Origin: RPQJ01 sp963746325
Lineage (GTDB): Bacteria; Pseudomonadota; Gammaproteobacteria; Steroidobacterales; Steroidobacteraceae
Reading direction: 5' to 3'
Length of the DNA: 64,000 bases
Assembly (NCBI GenBank): GCA_963746325.1
Contig: CAVVBC010000036.1
Location: 278,127 to 342,126 of the forward strand
This document shows, in pieces, positions 17,570 to 24,932 of this stretch (its first letter is position 1; each line of letters begins with the position of its first letter). Below the pieces are notes generated by a model. It searched no databases. It saw only the letters and a program-made list of their open reading frames with translations, and had not been told where the DNA came from. The position numbers were made by a program, and so were the translations under genes.

Positions 17570-17606
17570 GTGACGAGTGGTCGGAATGGCCAGGTGTGCA
17601 GCAAGG

Positions 17607-18851
17607 TTAATCCACCATGGCTCCGTTCGCTGCTGCGCTTGCGCACTCTGCTGCGACAACCTGCGGTGACGCGAGCGGCACGCTGAACCAGAAGCGACTC
17701 CCGACGCCGGGTTCGCTTTCCAGTCCGATCAGCCCGCCCATTGCCTCGACCAGGCGGCGTGAAATGGCAAGTCCCAGGCCCGTGCCAGGACGCAGCGCGT
17801 TGCCGCCCTGGTGGACGCGCTGAAAGGGCATGAACAGTTCCTTGCGCCGCTCGGCGTTGATGCCGATGCCGCTGTCCTCAACCTCGACTCGCGCGACATC
17901 GCCGTCGATGGCGACGTGCACGGCAACGTGGCCGTGGTCGGTGAACTTGAGTGCATTCGACAGCAGGTTGCGTATCACCTGGCCGAGCCGGCGTGGGTCC
18001 GCCAGCACAGTGATCGAGCTGGAGCTTTCGGTCCGCCGTAGCTCGAGGTGGCGTTCCCGGGCTTGCGCCTGCGCAAACTGCACCTGCTCGTCGATGATCG
18101 AACGTAGATCGACGCTTTCGATCTCCAGCGCGAGCCGCCCTGCCTCGATGCTCGCCAGGTCCAGGATTTCGCGGATCAGTTCGAGCAGTTGCTCGCCCGA
18201 TGTGCGGATGATCGACAACTGCTTGCGCTGCTCGGCAGCGTCGCAGCCGTGCTCGCTCTCCAGCAACAGCGAGCTGAAGCCGATGATCGCATTGAGGGGC
18301 GTTCGCAACTCGTGGCTGACGGTAGCGAGGAACGCGCTTTTCGCACGGCTCGCGCTCTCGGCATCGTCCCTTGCGCGCACGAGGTCGATCGTGCGGATGC
18401 GAACGAGCTCGTCCATCTTTTCGCGGTAGTGGGTCGTGCCTTCGATGACCGCGCCATTGACCAGGCTCGACAGCAGGAGGCGCTCTTCAAGCGCCTCCTG
18501 CTGCGTAAGGTCGTCGACTACAATCACGTAGAGCGGGTCGGAGTCGGGCTTTTCACGGACCAGGATTGCCACGGTACGGCTGCTGACCCGGGTGCCATCC
18601 GTGCGGACGTAGTGCCACGCTGTCTCGATGGAGGGAGCGCTGGCCTGCAGGCGAGCCATCTCCTCCTTGCTGTCGCTCAAGTCGACCGGATCGACCAGGT
18701 CGTGCAGCGATAAAGTCGATAACTCGTCAAGCCTCCGGCCCAGCAGCGCTGCGAAGTGCTGGTTGGCGCGCACGACACGGTTCGTACGCACGTCGACCAG
18801 GACGACAGCCTGGGCCACGTGCTCGAACATCGTCTCGAATTGAATGCTCAT
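17607..18851 (-). CDS. PAS-domain sensor histidine kinase
   Basis: 414 aa, soluble. PAS domain at about 1-115 (AVVLVDVRTNRVVRANQHFAALLGR), a coiled linker at 115-170, HisKA with phospho-acceptor His180 in FLATVSHELRTPLNAIIGF, and HATPase_c with N-box RNLLSNALKF, G1 VEDSGIGI and G2 GTGLGLAI. No receiver domain, and no response regulator gene adjacent. It is divergent from the KaiC-like operon at 19091, so the two may share regulation. Confidence 0.92.
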   Translation of the reverse strand: MSIQFETMFEHVAQAVVLVDVRTNRVVRANQHFAALLGRRLDELSTLSLHDLVDPVDLSDSKEEMARLQASAPSIETAWHYVRTDGTRVSSRTVAILVREKPDSDPLYVIVVDDLTQQEALEERLLLSSLVNGAVIEGTTHYREKMDELVRIRTIDLVRARDDAESASRAKSAFLATVSHELRTPLNAIIGFSSLLLESEHGCDAAEQRKQLSIIRTSGEQLLELIREILDLASIEAGRLALEIESVDLRSIIDEQVQFAQAQARERHLELRRTESSSSITVLADPRRLGQVIRNLLSNALKFTDHGHVAVHVAIDGDVARVEVEDSGIGINAERRKELFMPFQRVHQGGNALRPGTGLGLAISRRLVEAMGGLIGLESEPGVGSRFWFSVPLASPQVVAAECASAAANGAMVD

Positions 18852-19090
18852 CGGTGCGCTTGCGACGCCGCTCGCAAGGCTCTGCTCCGGTTGCGACTGA
18901 CAGGCAGTATGTTCGCTTTCCAGCGACGGCTGGCGCTATTCACGCTGTGTGGCCTGCCGTACAGAGCGGCCGACGCATGTCACCCATACTGCCGCAGGCG
19001 ACGTGAGCAAGATCGAAGGTCGCTGCCCGCATGGCTCGACCGCCAGGGCGTGCCGGGTCCGCAAGACTAGAACTCGCAGGGCAGTCACCC

Positions 19091-19498
19091 ATGTCGCGCG
19101 CAGCCGACCCACCCATTCCAACGCCGCTCTTTCGCCGCATCGAGCGCGACGCCGACGCCGGGCAGGTCGCTGCAGCGATGTCCTCGATCCTGCAGGAGAT
19201 CGACCACGTCCTCGTGCCCATCATCGGCGTGCGCGGGGTCAACGCACTTTTCACGCGCAGCGTGCATCTCGCGTCGGCAGCGAACGGCTGGCTGGTCGCA
19301 GGCCCTTACAGCCAGGCGGAACTGGTGGCGTTGCTGGCCGGACGCAGTGACATCGATGCGGCCGCAGGCGCCGAAGCCTGCCTGCGCGAGTTCTACGACT
19401 TGCTGACGGCCCTCATCGGCCCGTCGCTCACGGAGCGGGTCCTGGTCGCAGTCTGGGCTGCCGACTCGATCCGCTCGATCCCGCAGGTGCCCAAATGA
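19091..19498 (+). CDS. Small protein of unknown function paired with KaiC-like ATPase
   Basis: 135 aa from ATG 19091. Mostly helical, with QVAAAMSSILQEIDHVLVPIIG and VNALFTRSVHLASAANGWL in the middle and YDLLTALIGPSLTERVLVAVW near the end. No signal peptide or membrane segment and no family I recognise. The stop overlaps the start of the KaiC-like gene (ATGA), so the two are translationally coupled and probably act together. Confidence 0.75.
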   Translation: MSRAADPPIPTPLFRRIERDADAGQVAAAMSSILQEIDHVLVPIIGVRGVNALFTRSVHLASAANGWLVAGPYSQAELVALLAGRSDIDAAAGAEACLREFYDLLTALIGPSLTERVLVAVWAADSIRSIPQVPK

Positions 19499-20985
19499 AC
19501 GAAAAGAGAGTGACCATTCGTCGCCTTGCCACCGGCGTGCCGGGCCTCGACGAAGTGCTGGGCGGGGGCCTGCCCGAGTTCTCGTTCAACCTGATAGCCG
19601 GCGCACCCGGCAGCGGCAAGACGACCCTGGCACACCAGATCATGTTCGCGCTTGCCACGCCACAGCGACCCGCGCTGTATTTCACGGCGCTCGGGGAGCC
19701 GCCGCTCAAGATGTTGCGTTACCAGCAGCAGTTCGCGTTCTTCGACGAAGCGATGGTGAATGGCTCGGTTCGATTCCTGAACCTGTCGGAGGATGCGCTC
19801 GCCGGCCGGCTCGATACCGTGCGGGAGACGATCATGGGCGAGGTGGCTCGCTGCGCTCCGGGCCTCGTGTTCGTGGACTCGTTTCGATCGATCATCAACG
19901 CGAACGCAGCACGTGGCGAACCCGACTCGCGCATCGAGCAGTTCGTGCAGCAGCTCGGGGTGGAGATGACGAGTTGGCAGGCGACCACGTTCCTGCTGGG
20001 CGAGTACGCCAGCGAAGCCGATGCGAACCCTGTATTCACCGTCGCGGACGGGCTGATCTGGCTGCGCCAGAGCGTTCAGCGCAACTCCATGGTGCGCAAG
20101 CTGCAGATCCTGAAGATGCGCGGCCAGGCGACACTGCCCGGACTGCACACGTTCCGCATCGACAGCAGCGGCGTGAAAGTGTTCTCGCCGGCGCGAGTGG
20201 CGGACCCGAACTACGCGAGGCTGCGCGCGGCCTTCGCGGGGTCGCGCGCCCGGATGGGCGTGTCCGGACTCGATGCGATGCTGGACGGAGGCGTGCCGCG
20301 CGGCTATTCGGTGCTCGTGGCTGGCCCGTCCGGTTCCGGCAAGAGCCTCCTCGCGGCGTCTTTCCTGGCTGAGGGTGCGCGCGTCGGCGAAACCGGGGTC
20401 ATCGCCGCATTCGAGCAGCATCCCAACCGCTCGCGCAACCGCATCGTCGCCGACCTGATCGCTGCCGATGTCGTCGGCCTCGTGGACAGTCGTGCGCCCG
20501 ACCTGTCGATCGACGAGATCGTGCGCTTGATTCTTGCCGAGATCCGACGGCTCAATGCAGCGCGTGTCGTGATCGATTCGCTCTCGGGGTTCGAACTCGC
20601 GCTGGCCCCGACGTTCAAGGATGACTTCCGTGAATCGATGGCGCACATGGTCACGGCGCTCGTGAGCGAGGGGGTCACGGTGCTGCTGACCTCCGAACTC
20701 GAGGACCGCTACACCGACCTGCGCTTCAGTCCCTATGGCACTGCGTTCCTCACCGACGCCATCATCGTGCAGCGCTACATCGAAGTCGAAAGCCGGCTGC
20801 TGCGCGTGATGGCCGTGGTGAAGATGCGCGCGAGCAGGCATTCCAACGAACTGCGGGAATACCACATCGACGGTGACGGCCTCCACGTGGACGCCATGCT
20901 GCTGCAGCGGGAAGGATTGCTGGGAGGGCGCCCAACGGCGTCGAATGCCGTGGCGGATGCAGAGCGAGAATCCGGGGAGGAATGA
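19495..20985 (+). CDS. KaiC-like double-RecA-domain ATPase
   Basis: 496 aa with two KaiC domains. Domain 1: Walker A GAPGSGKTT (Lys42), Walker B LVFVDSFRSI. Domain 2: Walker A GPSGSGKSL (Lys near 283), Walker B RVVIDSLSG, then KMRASRHSNELREYHI, typical of KaiC domain ends. After each Walker A the catalytic region reads TALGEPP and AAFEQHP, so the double Glu of cyanobacterial KaiC is reduced to one in each. No kaiA or kaiB is present in the window. Likely an ATP-driven signalling switch rather than a full clock. Confidence 0.88.
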   Translation: MNEKRVTIRRLATGVPGLDEVLGGGLPEFSFNLIAGAPGSGKTTLAHQIMFALATPQRPALYFTALGEPPLKMLRYQQQFAFFDEAMVNGSVRFLNLSEDALAGRLDTVRETIMGEVARCAPGLVFVDSFRSIINANAARGEPDSRIEQFVQQLGVEMTSWQATTFLLGEYASEADANPVFTVADGLIWLRQSVQRNSMVRKLQILKMRGQATLPGLHTFRIDSSGVKVFSPARVADPNYARLRAAFAGSRARMGVSGLDAMLDGGVPRGYSVLVAGPSGSGKSLLAASFLAEGARVGETGVIAAFEQHPNRSRNRIVADLIAADVVGLVDSRAPDLSIDEIVRLILAEIRRLNAARVVIDSLSGFELALAPTFKDDFRESMAHMVTALVSEGVTVLLTSELEDRYTDLRFSPYGTAFLTDAIIVQRYIEVESRLLRVMAVVKMRASRHSNELREYHIDGDGLHVDAMLLQREGLLGGRPTASNAVADAERESGEE

Positions 20986-20990
20986 AGAAG

Positions 20991-21067
20991 TGGTCGGGAT
21001 GAAAGGATTTGAACCTTCGACTCCTACGTCCCGAACGTAGTGCTCTACCAGGCTGAGCTACATCCCG
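20991..21067 (-). tRNA. tRNA-Pro (anticodon CGG)
   Basis: 77-nt cloverleaf on the minus strand including the encoded CCA. Acceptor CGGGATG pairs with CATCCCG; the D-arm region is GCTCAGCCTGGTAGAGC; the anticodon stem CTACG/CGTAG encloses TTCGGGA with anticodon CGG (reads CCG); the T-arm is AAGGTTCAAATCCTTT. Confidence 0.95.
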
Positions 21068-21216
21068 AATCCAGTGCAGCGCCGAGGGCCTTCCAGGTTG
21101 CGCGGCTCGGGTGGCCGCCGGGAGGCGAGGGCGGCGGGCAGGCCCCGCTGAGAGCCGCGCAGTCTACTGAATGACCGCCCTTGATTCAATTAAATGACCG
21201 GCGCCGGCACGCTCCG

Positions 21217-22185
21217 TCAATAGGTCCGGGCCACCGCAAACTCGGCCAGCGACTCGAGCGCGTTGCGATAAGGCGACTCCGGGAGCCTGTGCAGCGCCAC
21301 GACGGCCAGGTCCTTCTCGCGGCGGGCCATCCGGACCGTGTAATCGAGGCCGCCCGCGGCCGCGATCAGCTGCGTGATCCGGTCCAGGTCCTCGATGGCG
21401 CCATTTTCGATGGCCGTCCGCAGCAGCGCGGCATCGGCGGCGGACGAGTTCGCCAGCGCGTGGATGACCGGCAGGGTTGGCTTGCCTTCGGCGAGGTCGT
21501 CGCCGAGATTCTTCCCGAGCGCGTCCGCCGTGGAGTTGTAGTCGAGCGCGTCGTCCACGAGCTGGAACGCGGTTCCCAGGTGGCGCCCGTACTCGACCAT
21601 TGCCTGCTCGATCGCCGGCGGCGAACCGGACAGGATCGCGGCCATCTGCGCGCCCGCTTCGAACAGCTTCGCCGTCTTGCGGTAGATCACCTCGAGGTAC
21701 CGCTGCTCGGTGGTCTCCGGGTCGTGCGCGTTCATGAGCTGCAGCACTTCGCCTTCGGCGATGGTGTTGGTCGCGTTCGCCATCACTTCCTGGATGCGCA
21801 GGTCGCCCAGTTCGACCATCATCTGGAACGCCCGGGAATACAGGTAGTCGCCCACCAGCACGCTCGCTTCGTTGCCAAAGACATGGTTCGCCGTGTTGCG
21901 GCCGCGGCGCATGTCCGAGCCGTCCACGACGTCGTCGTGGAGCAGGGTGGCCGTATGGATGAATTCGATGATGGCCGCCGCCGGGACGTGCTTTTCGCCC
22001 GTGTGGCCGCAGGCCTTCGCGGCCACGACGACACTGAGGGGGCGCAACCGCTTGCCGCCGCCGCCGATGATGTACTGGGACACCTGGTTGACCAGCACGA
22101 TGTCGCTGGCCAGACGCCTGACGATGGTCTGGTCCACGCGTTGCAGGTCAGCCGTGACAAGCGCCCGGATTGCTTCGAGTTGCAT
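21217..22185 (-). CDS. ispB: Octaprenyl (polyprenyl) diphosphate synthase
   Basis: 322 aa trans-prenyltransferase that makes the side chain of ubiquinone/menaquinone. First Asp-rich motif LLHDDVVDGSDMRRG, second DDALDYNSTADALGKNLGDD, and GGGGKRLRPL with the Lys-Arg pyrophosphate contacts. It is divergent from rplU, the usual arrangement in gamma- and betaproteobacteria. Supplies quinones for respiration and photosynthetic electron flow alike. Confidence 0.93.
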   Translation of the reverse strand: MQLEAIRALVTADLQRVDQTIVRRLASDIVLVNQVSQYIIGGGGKRLRPLSVVVAAKACGHTGEKHVPAAAIIEFIHTATLLHDDVVDGSDMRRGRNTANHVFGNEASVLVGDYLYSRAFQMMVELGDLRIQEVMANATNTIAEGEVLQLMNAHDPETTEQRYLEVIYRKTAKLFEAGAQMAAILSGSPPAIEQAMVEYGRHLGTAFQLVDDALDYNSTADALGKNLGDDLAEGKPTLPVIHALANSSAADAALLRTAIENGAIEDLDRITQLIAAAGGLDYTVRMARREKDLAVVALHRLPESPYRNALESLAEFAVARTY

Positions 22186-22282
22186 TCGCGCGACAAACCG
22201 CCGGAATGGATTGGGATGGGGGTGAACCCGGCATGGTACCTGTCACCCTCCCCGGAGGGAATGGCGGCGAACCCCTAAGCGC

Positions 22283-22311
22283 TTGATTTCAGCGGGTCGG
22301 TCCCCTAGAAT
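22283..22311 (+). promoter_or_regulatory. rplU promoter
   Basis: TTGATT (22283-22288), 17-bp spacer, TAGAAT (22306-22311). It lies 59 bp upstream of the rplU start and is the best sigma70 match in the ispB-rplU divergent gap. Confidence 0.65.
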
Positions 22312-22322
22312 TCCGCGTCTTT

Positions 22323-22341
22323 CTGCCGGGATTCCCGGCAG
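22323..22341 (+). promoter_or_regulatory. Hairpin in the rplU 5' leader
   Basis: CTGCCGGG-ATT-CCCGGCAG: a perfect 8-bp stem with a 3-nt loop, starting about 12 nt after the -10 box and ending 28 nt before the rplU ATG. With no U-tract it is not a terminator; it could be a leader structure used in L21 autoregulation. Confidence 0.45.
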
Positions 22342-22369
22342 CCTACGTTACAGGTTTGGAGTAAGGCTC

Positions 22370-22681
22370 ATGTACGCGGTCATTGCGACGGGCGGCAAGC
22401 AGTATCGTGTCGCCGAAGGCGACGTGGTGCGCATCGAAAAACTGACCGCCGATGTCGGCGCCGCCGTCGAATTCGACAAGGTGCTGTTGGTCGGCAGTGG
22501 CGGCAACATCAAGGTGGGCGCACCCCTGGTCGCCGGCAGCAAGGTGTCCGCCGTCGTGCACAAGCACGGCAAGGGCGACAAGAAGGTGATCGTGAAGTTC
22601 CGCCGGCGCAAGCACTACCTGCGCCAGGGCACGCATCGCCAGTTCTTCACCGACGTCAAGATCACCGGCATCCAGGCCTGA
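22370..22681 (+). CDS. rplU: 50S ribosomal protein L21
   Basis: 103 aa, MYAVIATGGKQYRVAEGDVVRIEKL, full length, with the RRRKHYLRQGTHRQFFT C-terminal motif. GGAG lies 8-12 bp before the ATG. Followed by rpmA 37 bp later in the standard L21-L27-Obg order. Confidence 0.98.
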   Translation: MYAVIATGGKQYRVAEGDVVRIEKLTADVGAAVEFDKVLLVGSGGNIKVGAPLVAGSKVSAVVHKHGKGDKKVIVKFRRRKHYLRQGTHRQFFTDVKITGIQA

Positions 22682-22718
22682 GCCTGGGCGCTGACCACAC
22701 TTTCCGGAGTCCACTGCA

Positions 22719-22982
22719 ATGGCACATAAAAAGGCAGGCGGTTCAACCAAGAACGGCCGCGAGTCCGAGAGCAAGCGCCTCGGCCTGAAGAAGTTCGGCG
22801 GTGAAAACGTCATCGCCGGCAACATCCTCGTGCGTCAGCGCGGCACGGCTTACCGTGCGGGCGACAACGTGGGCGTCGGCACCGACCACACGCTGTTCGC
22901 GCTCACCGACGGCACGGTCCAGTTCAAGCGCAAGGGCGTCGACCAGCGCGTTCACGTCAGCGTCGAGCCCGCCAAGGCCTGA
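22719..22982 (+). CDS. rpmA: 50S ribosomal protein L27
   Basis: 87 aa, MAHKKAGGSTKNGRESESKRLGLK, full length, with GNILVRQRGT in the core. The N-terminus starts directly with the mature AHKK sequence, so there is no cleavable Firmicutes-type leader. Confidence 0.98.
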   Translation: MAHKKAGGSTKNGRESESKRLGLKKFGGENVIAGNILVRQRGTAYRAGDNVGVGTDHTLFALTDGTVQFKRKGVDQRVHVSVEPAKA

Positions 22983-22987
22983 CCTTC

Positions 22988-23054
22988 ACCTCACCCACTC
23001 GCGGGACACCTCTCCCGCTGGCGGGAGAGGTCGCGCGAAGCGCGGGTGAGGGTG
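22988..23054. repeat. Nested intergenic palindrome after rpmA
   Basis: Inner perfect 11-bp stem ACCTCTCCCGC/GCGGGAGAGGT around TG (23008-23031), flanked by CACCTCACCC and GGGTGAGGGTG (one-base bulge). This CCTCACCC/CCTCTCCC type of palindrome is a common dispersed intergenic repeat in high-GC proteobacteria. Confidence 0.7.
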
Positions 23055-23082
23055 CCGGTCTGCTGCTCGACCGATCGCAATA

Positions 23083-23112
23083 GGCCCCGGTGTCCCCGGG
23101 GCCTTCTTGTTT
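23083..23112 (+). terminator. Rho-independent terminator after rplU-rpmA
   Basis: GGCCCCGG-TGTCC-CCGGGGCC stem-loop (23083-23103) followed by TTCTTGTTT. It separates rpmA from obgE, which then needs its own promoter or read-through. Confidence 0.75.
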
Positions 23113-23121
23113 CCGACCAGC

Positions 23122-23148
23122 CCCTAACCCCTATCCCCTAACCCCTTC
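23122..23148. repeat. CCCCTAA tract upstream of obgE (G-quadruplex motif on minus strand)
   Basis: CCCC-TAA-CCCC-TAT-CCCC-TAA-CCCC: four C4 runs with 3-nt spacers, ending 9 bp before the obgE ATG. The minus strand reads as four G4 runs with short loops, a strong quadruplex motif. The same type of tract occurs at 45012-45122. Confidence 0.7.
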
Positions 23149-23154
23149 CAGCCC

Positions 23155-24204
23155 ATGAAATTCGTCGACGAAGCAACGATCAAGGTCCAGGCCGGCAACG
23201 GCGGTCGCGGCATGGTCAGCTTTCGCCGCGAGAAATTCATTCCGTTCGGCGGGCCCGACGGCGGCGACGGCGGCGACGGCGGCGACATCTACCTTGTCGC
23301 CAAGGCGGGCCTCAATACGCTCGCCGACTTCCGCTACATGCGCACGTTCAAGGCCGTCAACGGCGAGCCGGGCGGCAGCGCGGACTGCAGCGGGCGTGGC
23401 GGCACCGATCTCGAAGTGCAGGTGCCGATCGGCACGGTGATCTACTCGGTGGACACCGACGAGACGCTGGGCGATCTCGCAACCGACGGCGCGCGCATCA
23501 TGGTCGCCAAGGGCGGCAAGGGCGGCCTGGGCAACCCGCGCTTCAAGAGCAGCACCAACCGCACGCCGCGCACTGCCACCCCGGGCACCCCCGGCGAAAA
23601 GCGCGAACTGCGGCTGGAGCTCAAGCTGTTGGCCGACGTGGGCCTGCTCGGCCTGCCCAACGCCGGCAAATCGACGCTGATCAGCGTCGTGTCGTCGGCC
23701 AAGCCCAAGATTGCGGACTATCCGTTCACCACGCTCCACCCCAACCTCGGCGTCGTGTACGTGGGTGAGCACCGCAGCTTCGTCATGGCCGACATCCCCG
23801 GCGTGATCGAAGGCGCGGCGGAAGGCGCCGGCCTCGGAATCCGCTTCCTGCGCCACCTGCAGCGCACGCGCTTGCTGCTGCACCTGATCGACATCGCTCC
23901 GCCGGATCCGGCGGCAGACCCAGTCGTCGACGCGCGCTCGATCGCGGGTGAGCTCAAGAAGTTCAGCCCGGAACTGGCCAAGCGCGAGCGCTGGCTGGTG
24001 CTGAACAAGCTCGACCTGCTGCCGCCCGCCGACGCGGAAAAGCGCTGCAAGGAAATCGTGCGTCGGCTGCGCTGGAAGGGCCCGGTCTACCGCATTTCAG
24101 GCGTTACCCGGCAGGGTACGCAGCAGTTGTGCTTCGACATCATGAAGCGGCTCGAGGAAATCCAGCTTGCGCCGGAGCTTGTCGTCGGGGACGACGACGA
24201 GTAG
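23155..24204 (+). CDS. obgE: GTPase Obg/CgtA
   Basis: 349 aa. Gly-rich Obg fold at 1-158 (GNGGRGMVSFRREKFIPFGGPDGGDGG), then a G domain with G1 GLPNAGKST, G3 DIPGVIEGA and G4 NKLD. A ribosome-associated GTPase involved in 50S assembly and stress response. The C-terminal tail is short and acidic (VVGDDDE). No good Shine-Dalgarno: the region before the ATG is the CCCCTAA tract. Confidence 0.96.
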   Translation: MKFVDEATIKVQAGNGGRGMVSFRREKFIPFGGPDGGDGGDGGDIYLVAKAGLNTLADFRYMRTFKAVNGEPGGSADCSGRGGTDLEVQVPIGTVIYSVDTDETLGDLATDGARIMVAKGGKGGLGNPRFKSSTNRTPRTATPGTPGEKRELRLELKLLADVGLLGLPNAGKSTLISVVSSAKPKIADYPFTTLHPNLGVVYVGEHRSFVMADIPGVIEGAAEGAGLGIRFLRHLQRTRLLLHLIDIAPPDPAADPVVDARSIAGELKKFSPELAKRERWLVLNKLDLLPPADAEKRCKEIVRRLRWKGPVYRISGVTRQGTQQLCFDIMKRLEEIQLAPELVVGDDDE

Positions 24205-24237
24205 GGCTGGCGCGGCGGCCCGCGTTCACTGCACATG

Positions 24238-24264
24238 AAAAAGCCGGCATGAAGCCGGCTTTTT
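24238..24264. terminator. Bidirectional terminator between obgE and rpsT
   Basis: AAAAAGCCGGC-ATGAA-GCCGGCTTTTT: an 11-bp stem with A-run before and T-run after, so it works for both convergent transcripts. Confidence 0.85.
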
Positions 24265-24310
24265 CTCGAGCATAAGGACACCGGCGAAACCGGCGTCCGG
24301 CAGCGCGGCG

Positions 24311-24586
24311 TTACTTGGCGGCGGCGCCGAGAGCCTTGATCTTGGCGTTCAGCTCGCTCTTGTGGCGGGCGGCCTTGTTGGCGTGGATGATGCCCTTGGT
24401 CACCATCGTGTCGATCACCGGCTGCGCGGCCTTGTAGGCGGCGGTGGCTTCGGTCTTGTCGCCGGCGCCAATGGCGGTCAGCACTTTCTTGATCGAGGTG
24501 CGCAGGCGCGAGCGGGCCGCCATGTTATGGGCACGACGCTTCACATCCTGCTTGGCACGCTTTTCTGCGGACTTGATGTTCGCCAC
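24311..24586 (-). CDS. rpsT: 30S ribosomal protein S20
   Basis: 91 aa from GTG 24586 with GGAG upstream: MANIKSAEKRAKQDVKRRAHNMAARSRLRTSIKKV, very basic, full length. Divergent from murJ across a repeat-filled gap. Confidence 0.97.
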   Translation of the reverse strand: MANIKSAEKRAKQDVKRRAHNMAARSRLRTSIKKVLTAIGAGDKTEATAAYKAAQPVIDTMVTKGIIHANKAARHKSELNAKIKALGAAAK

Positions 24587-24662
24587 TGACTTGAGCTCCT
24601 GCGACCGGCGTGCCCACCCTGGGGACGACCGAGCTTCGGGTAATCGGGTTAAAGAGCCGCGT

Positions 24663-24691
24663 ATTTTGGGCGTCGGAGGGCGTCAGGTCAA
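24663..24691 (-). promoter_or_regulatory. rpsT promoter
   Basis: On the minus strand TTGACC (complement of 24686-24691), 17-bp spacer, CAAAAT (complement of 24663-24668), about 77 bp upstream of the rpsT start. It ends just before the purine-rich repeat region. Confidence 0.55.
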
Positions 24692-24716
24692 GGGGACGGG
24701 GGAAGGGGGGAGGGAC

Positions 24717-24893
24717 CAGGAAGGACAGGAAGGGCAGGAAGGACAGGAAGGGCAGGAAGGACAGGAAGGACAGGAAGGTCCGGAAGGCGGAAGTAATGGA
24801 CGGAGCTGGCCCGCTAACCCTCCGGCCCTTCTTGCCCTTCCGGTCCTTCCTGTCCTTCCTAGTCCTTCCTGTCCTTCCTGCCCTTCCTCCCTA
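24717..24893. repeat. Facing pair of 9-bp minisatellites (purine array and its inverted pyrimidine partner)
   Basis: 24717-24788 holds eight 9-bp units of the form CAGGAAGGR (two end units vary). After a 38-bp spacer, 24827-24893 holds the reverse-complement type, CCTTCCTGT/CCTTCCTGC units, one stretched by a base. Together they could form a roughly 65-bp imperfect hairpin or a triplex-prone tract. The unit keeps the reading frame open, so murJ appears to extend through it, but no start or homology supports that. Confidence 0.85.
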
Positions 24894-24932
24894 GTATCAT
24901 TCGCGACCCATGCTCCCGACCCCGAACGCCCC

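Noticed and set aside
24717..24893. CRISPR array
   Set aside because: 9-bp units with no spacers and no cas genes; it is a minisatellite.
24444..24932. An N-terminal extension of murJ through the 9-bp repeats
   Set aside because: The frame is open only because the repeat unit is a multiple of three; it overlaps rpsT on the other strand and MurJ homology starts at about 24933.
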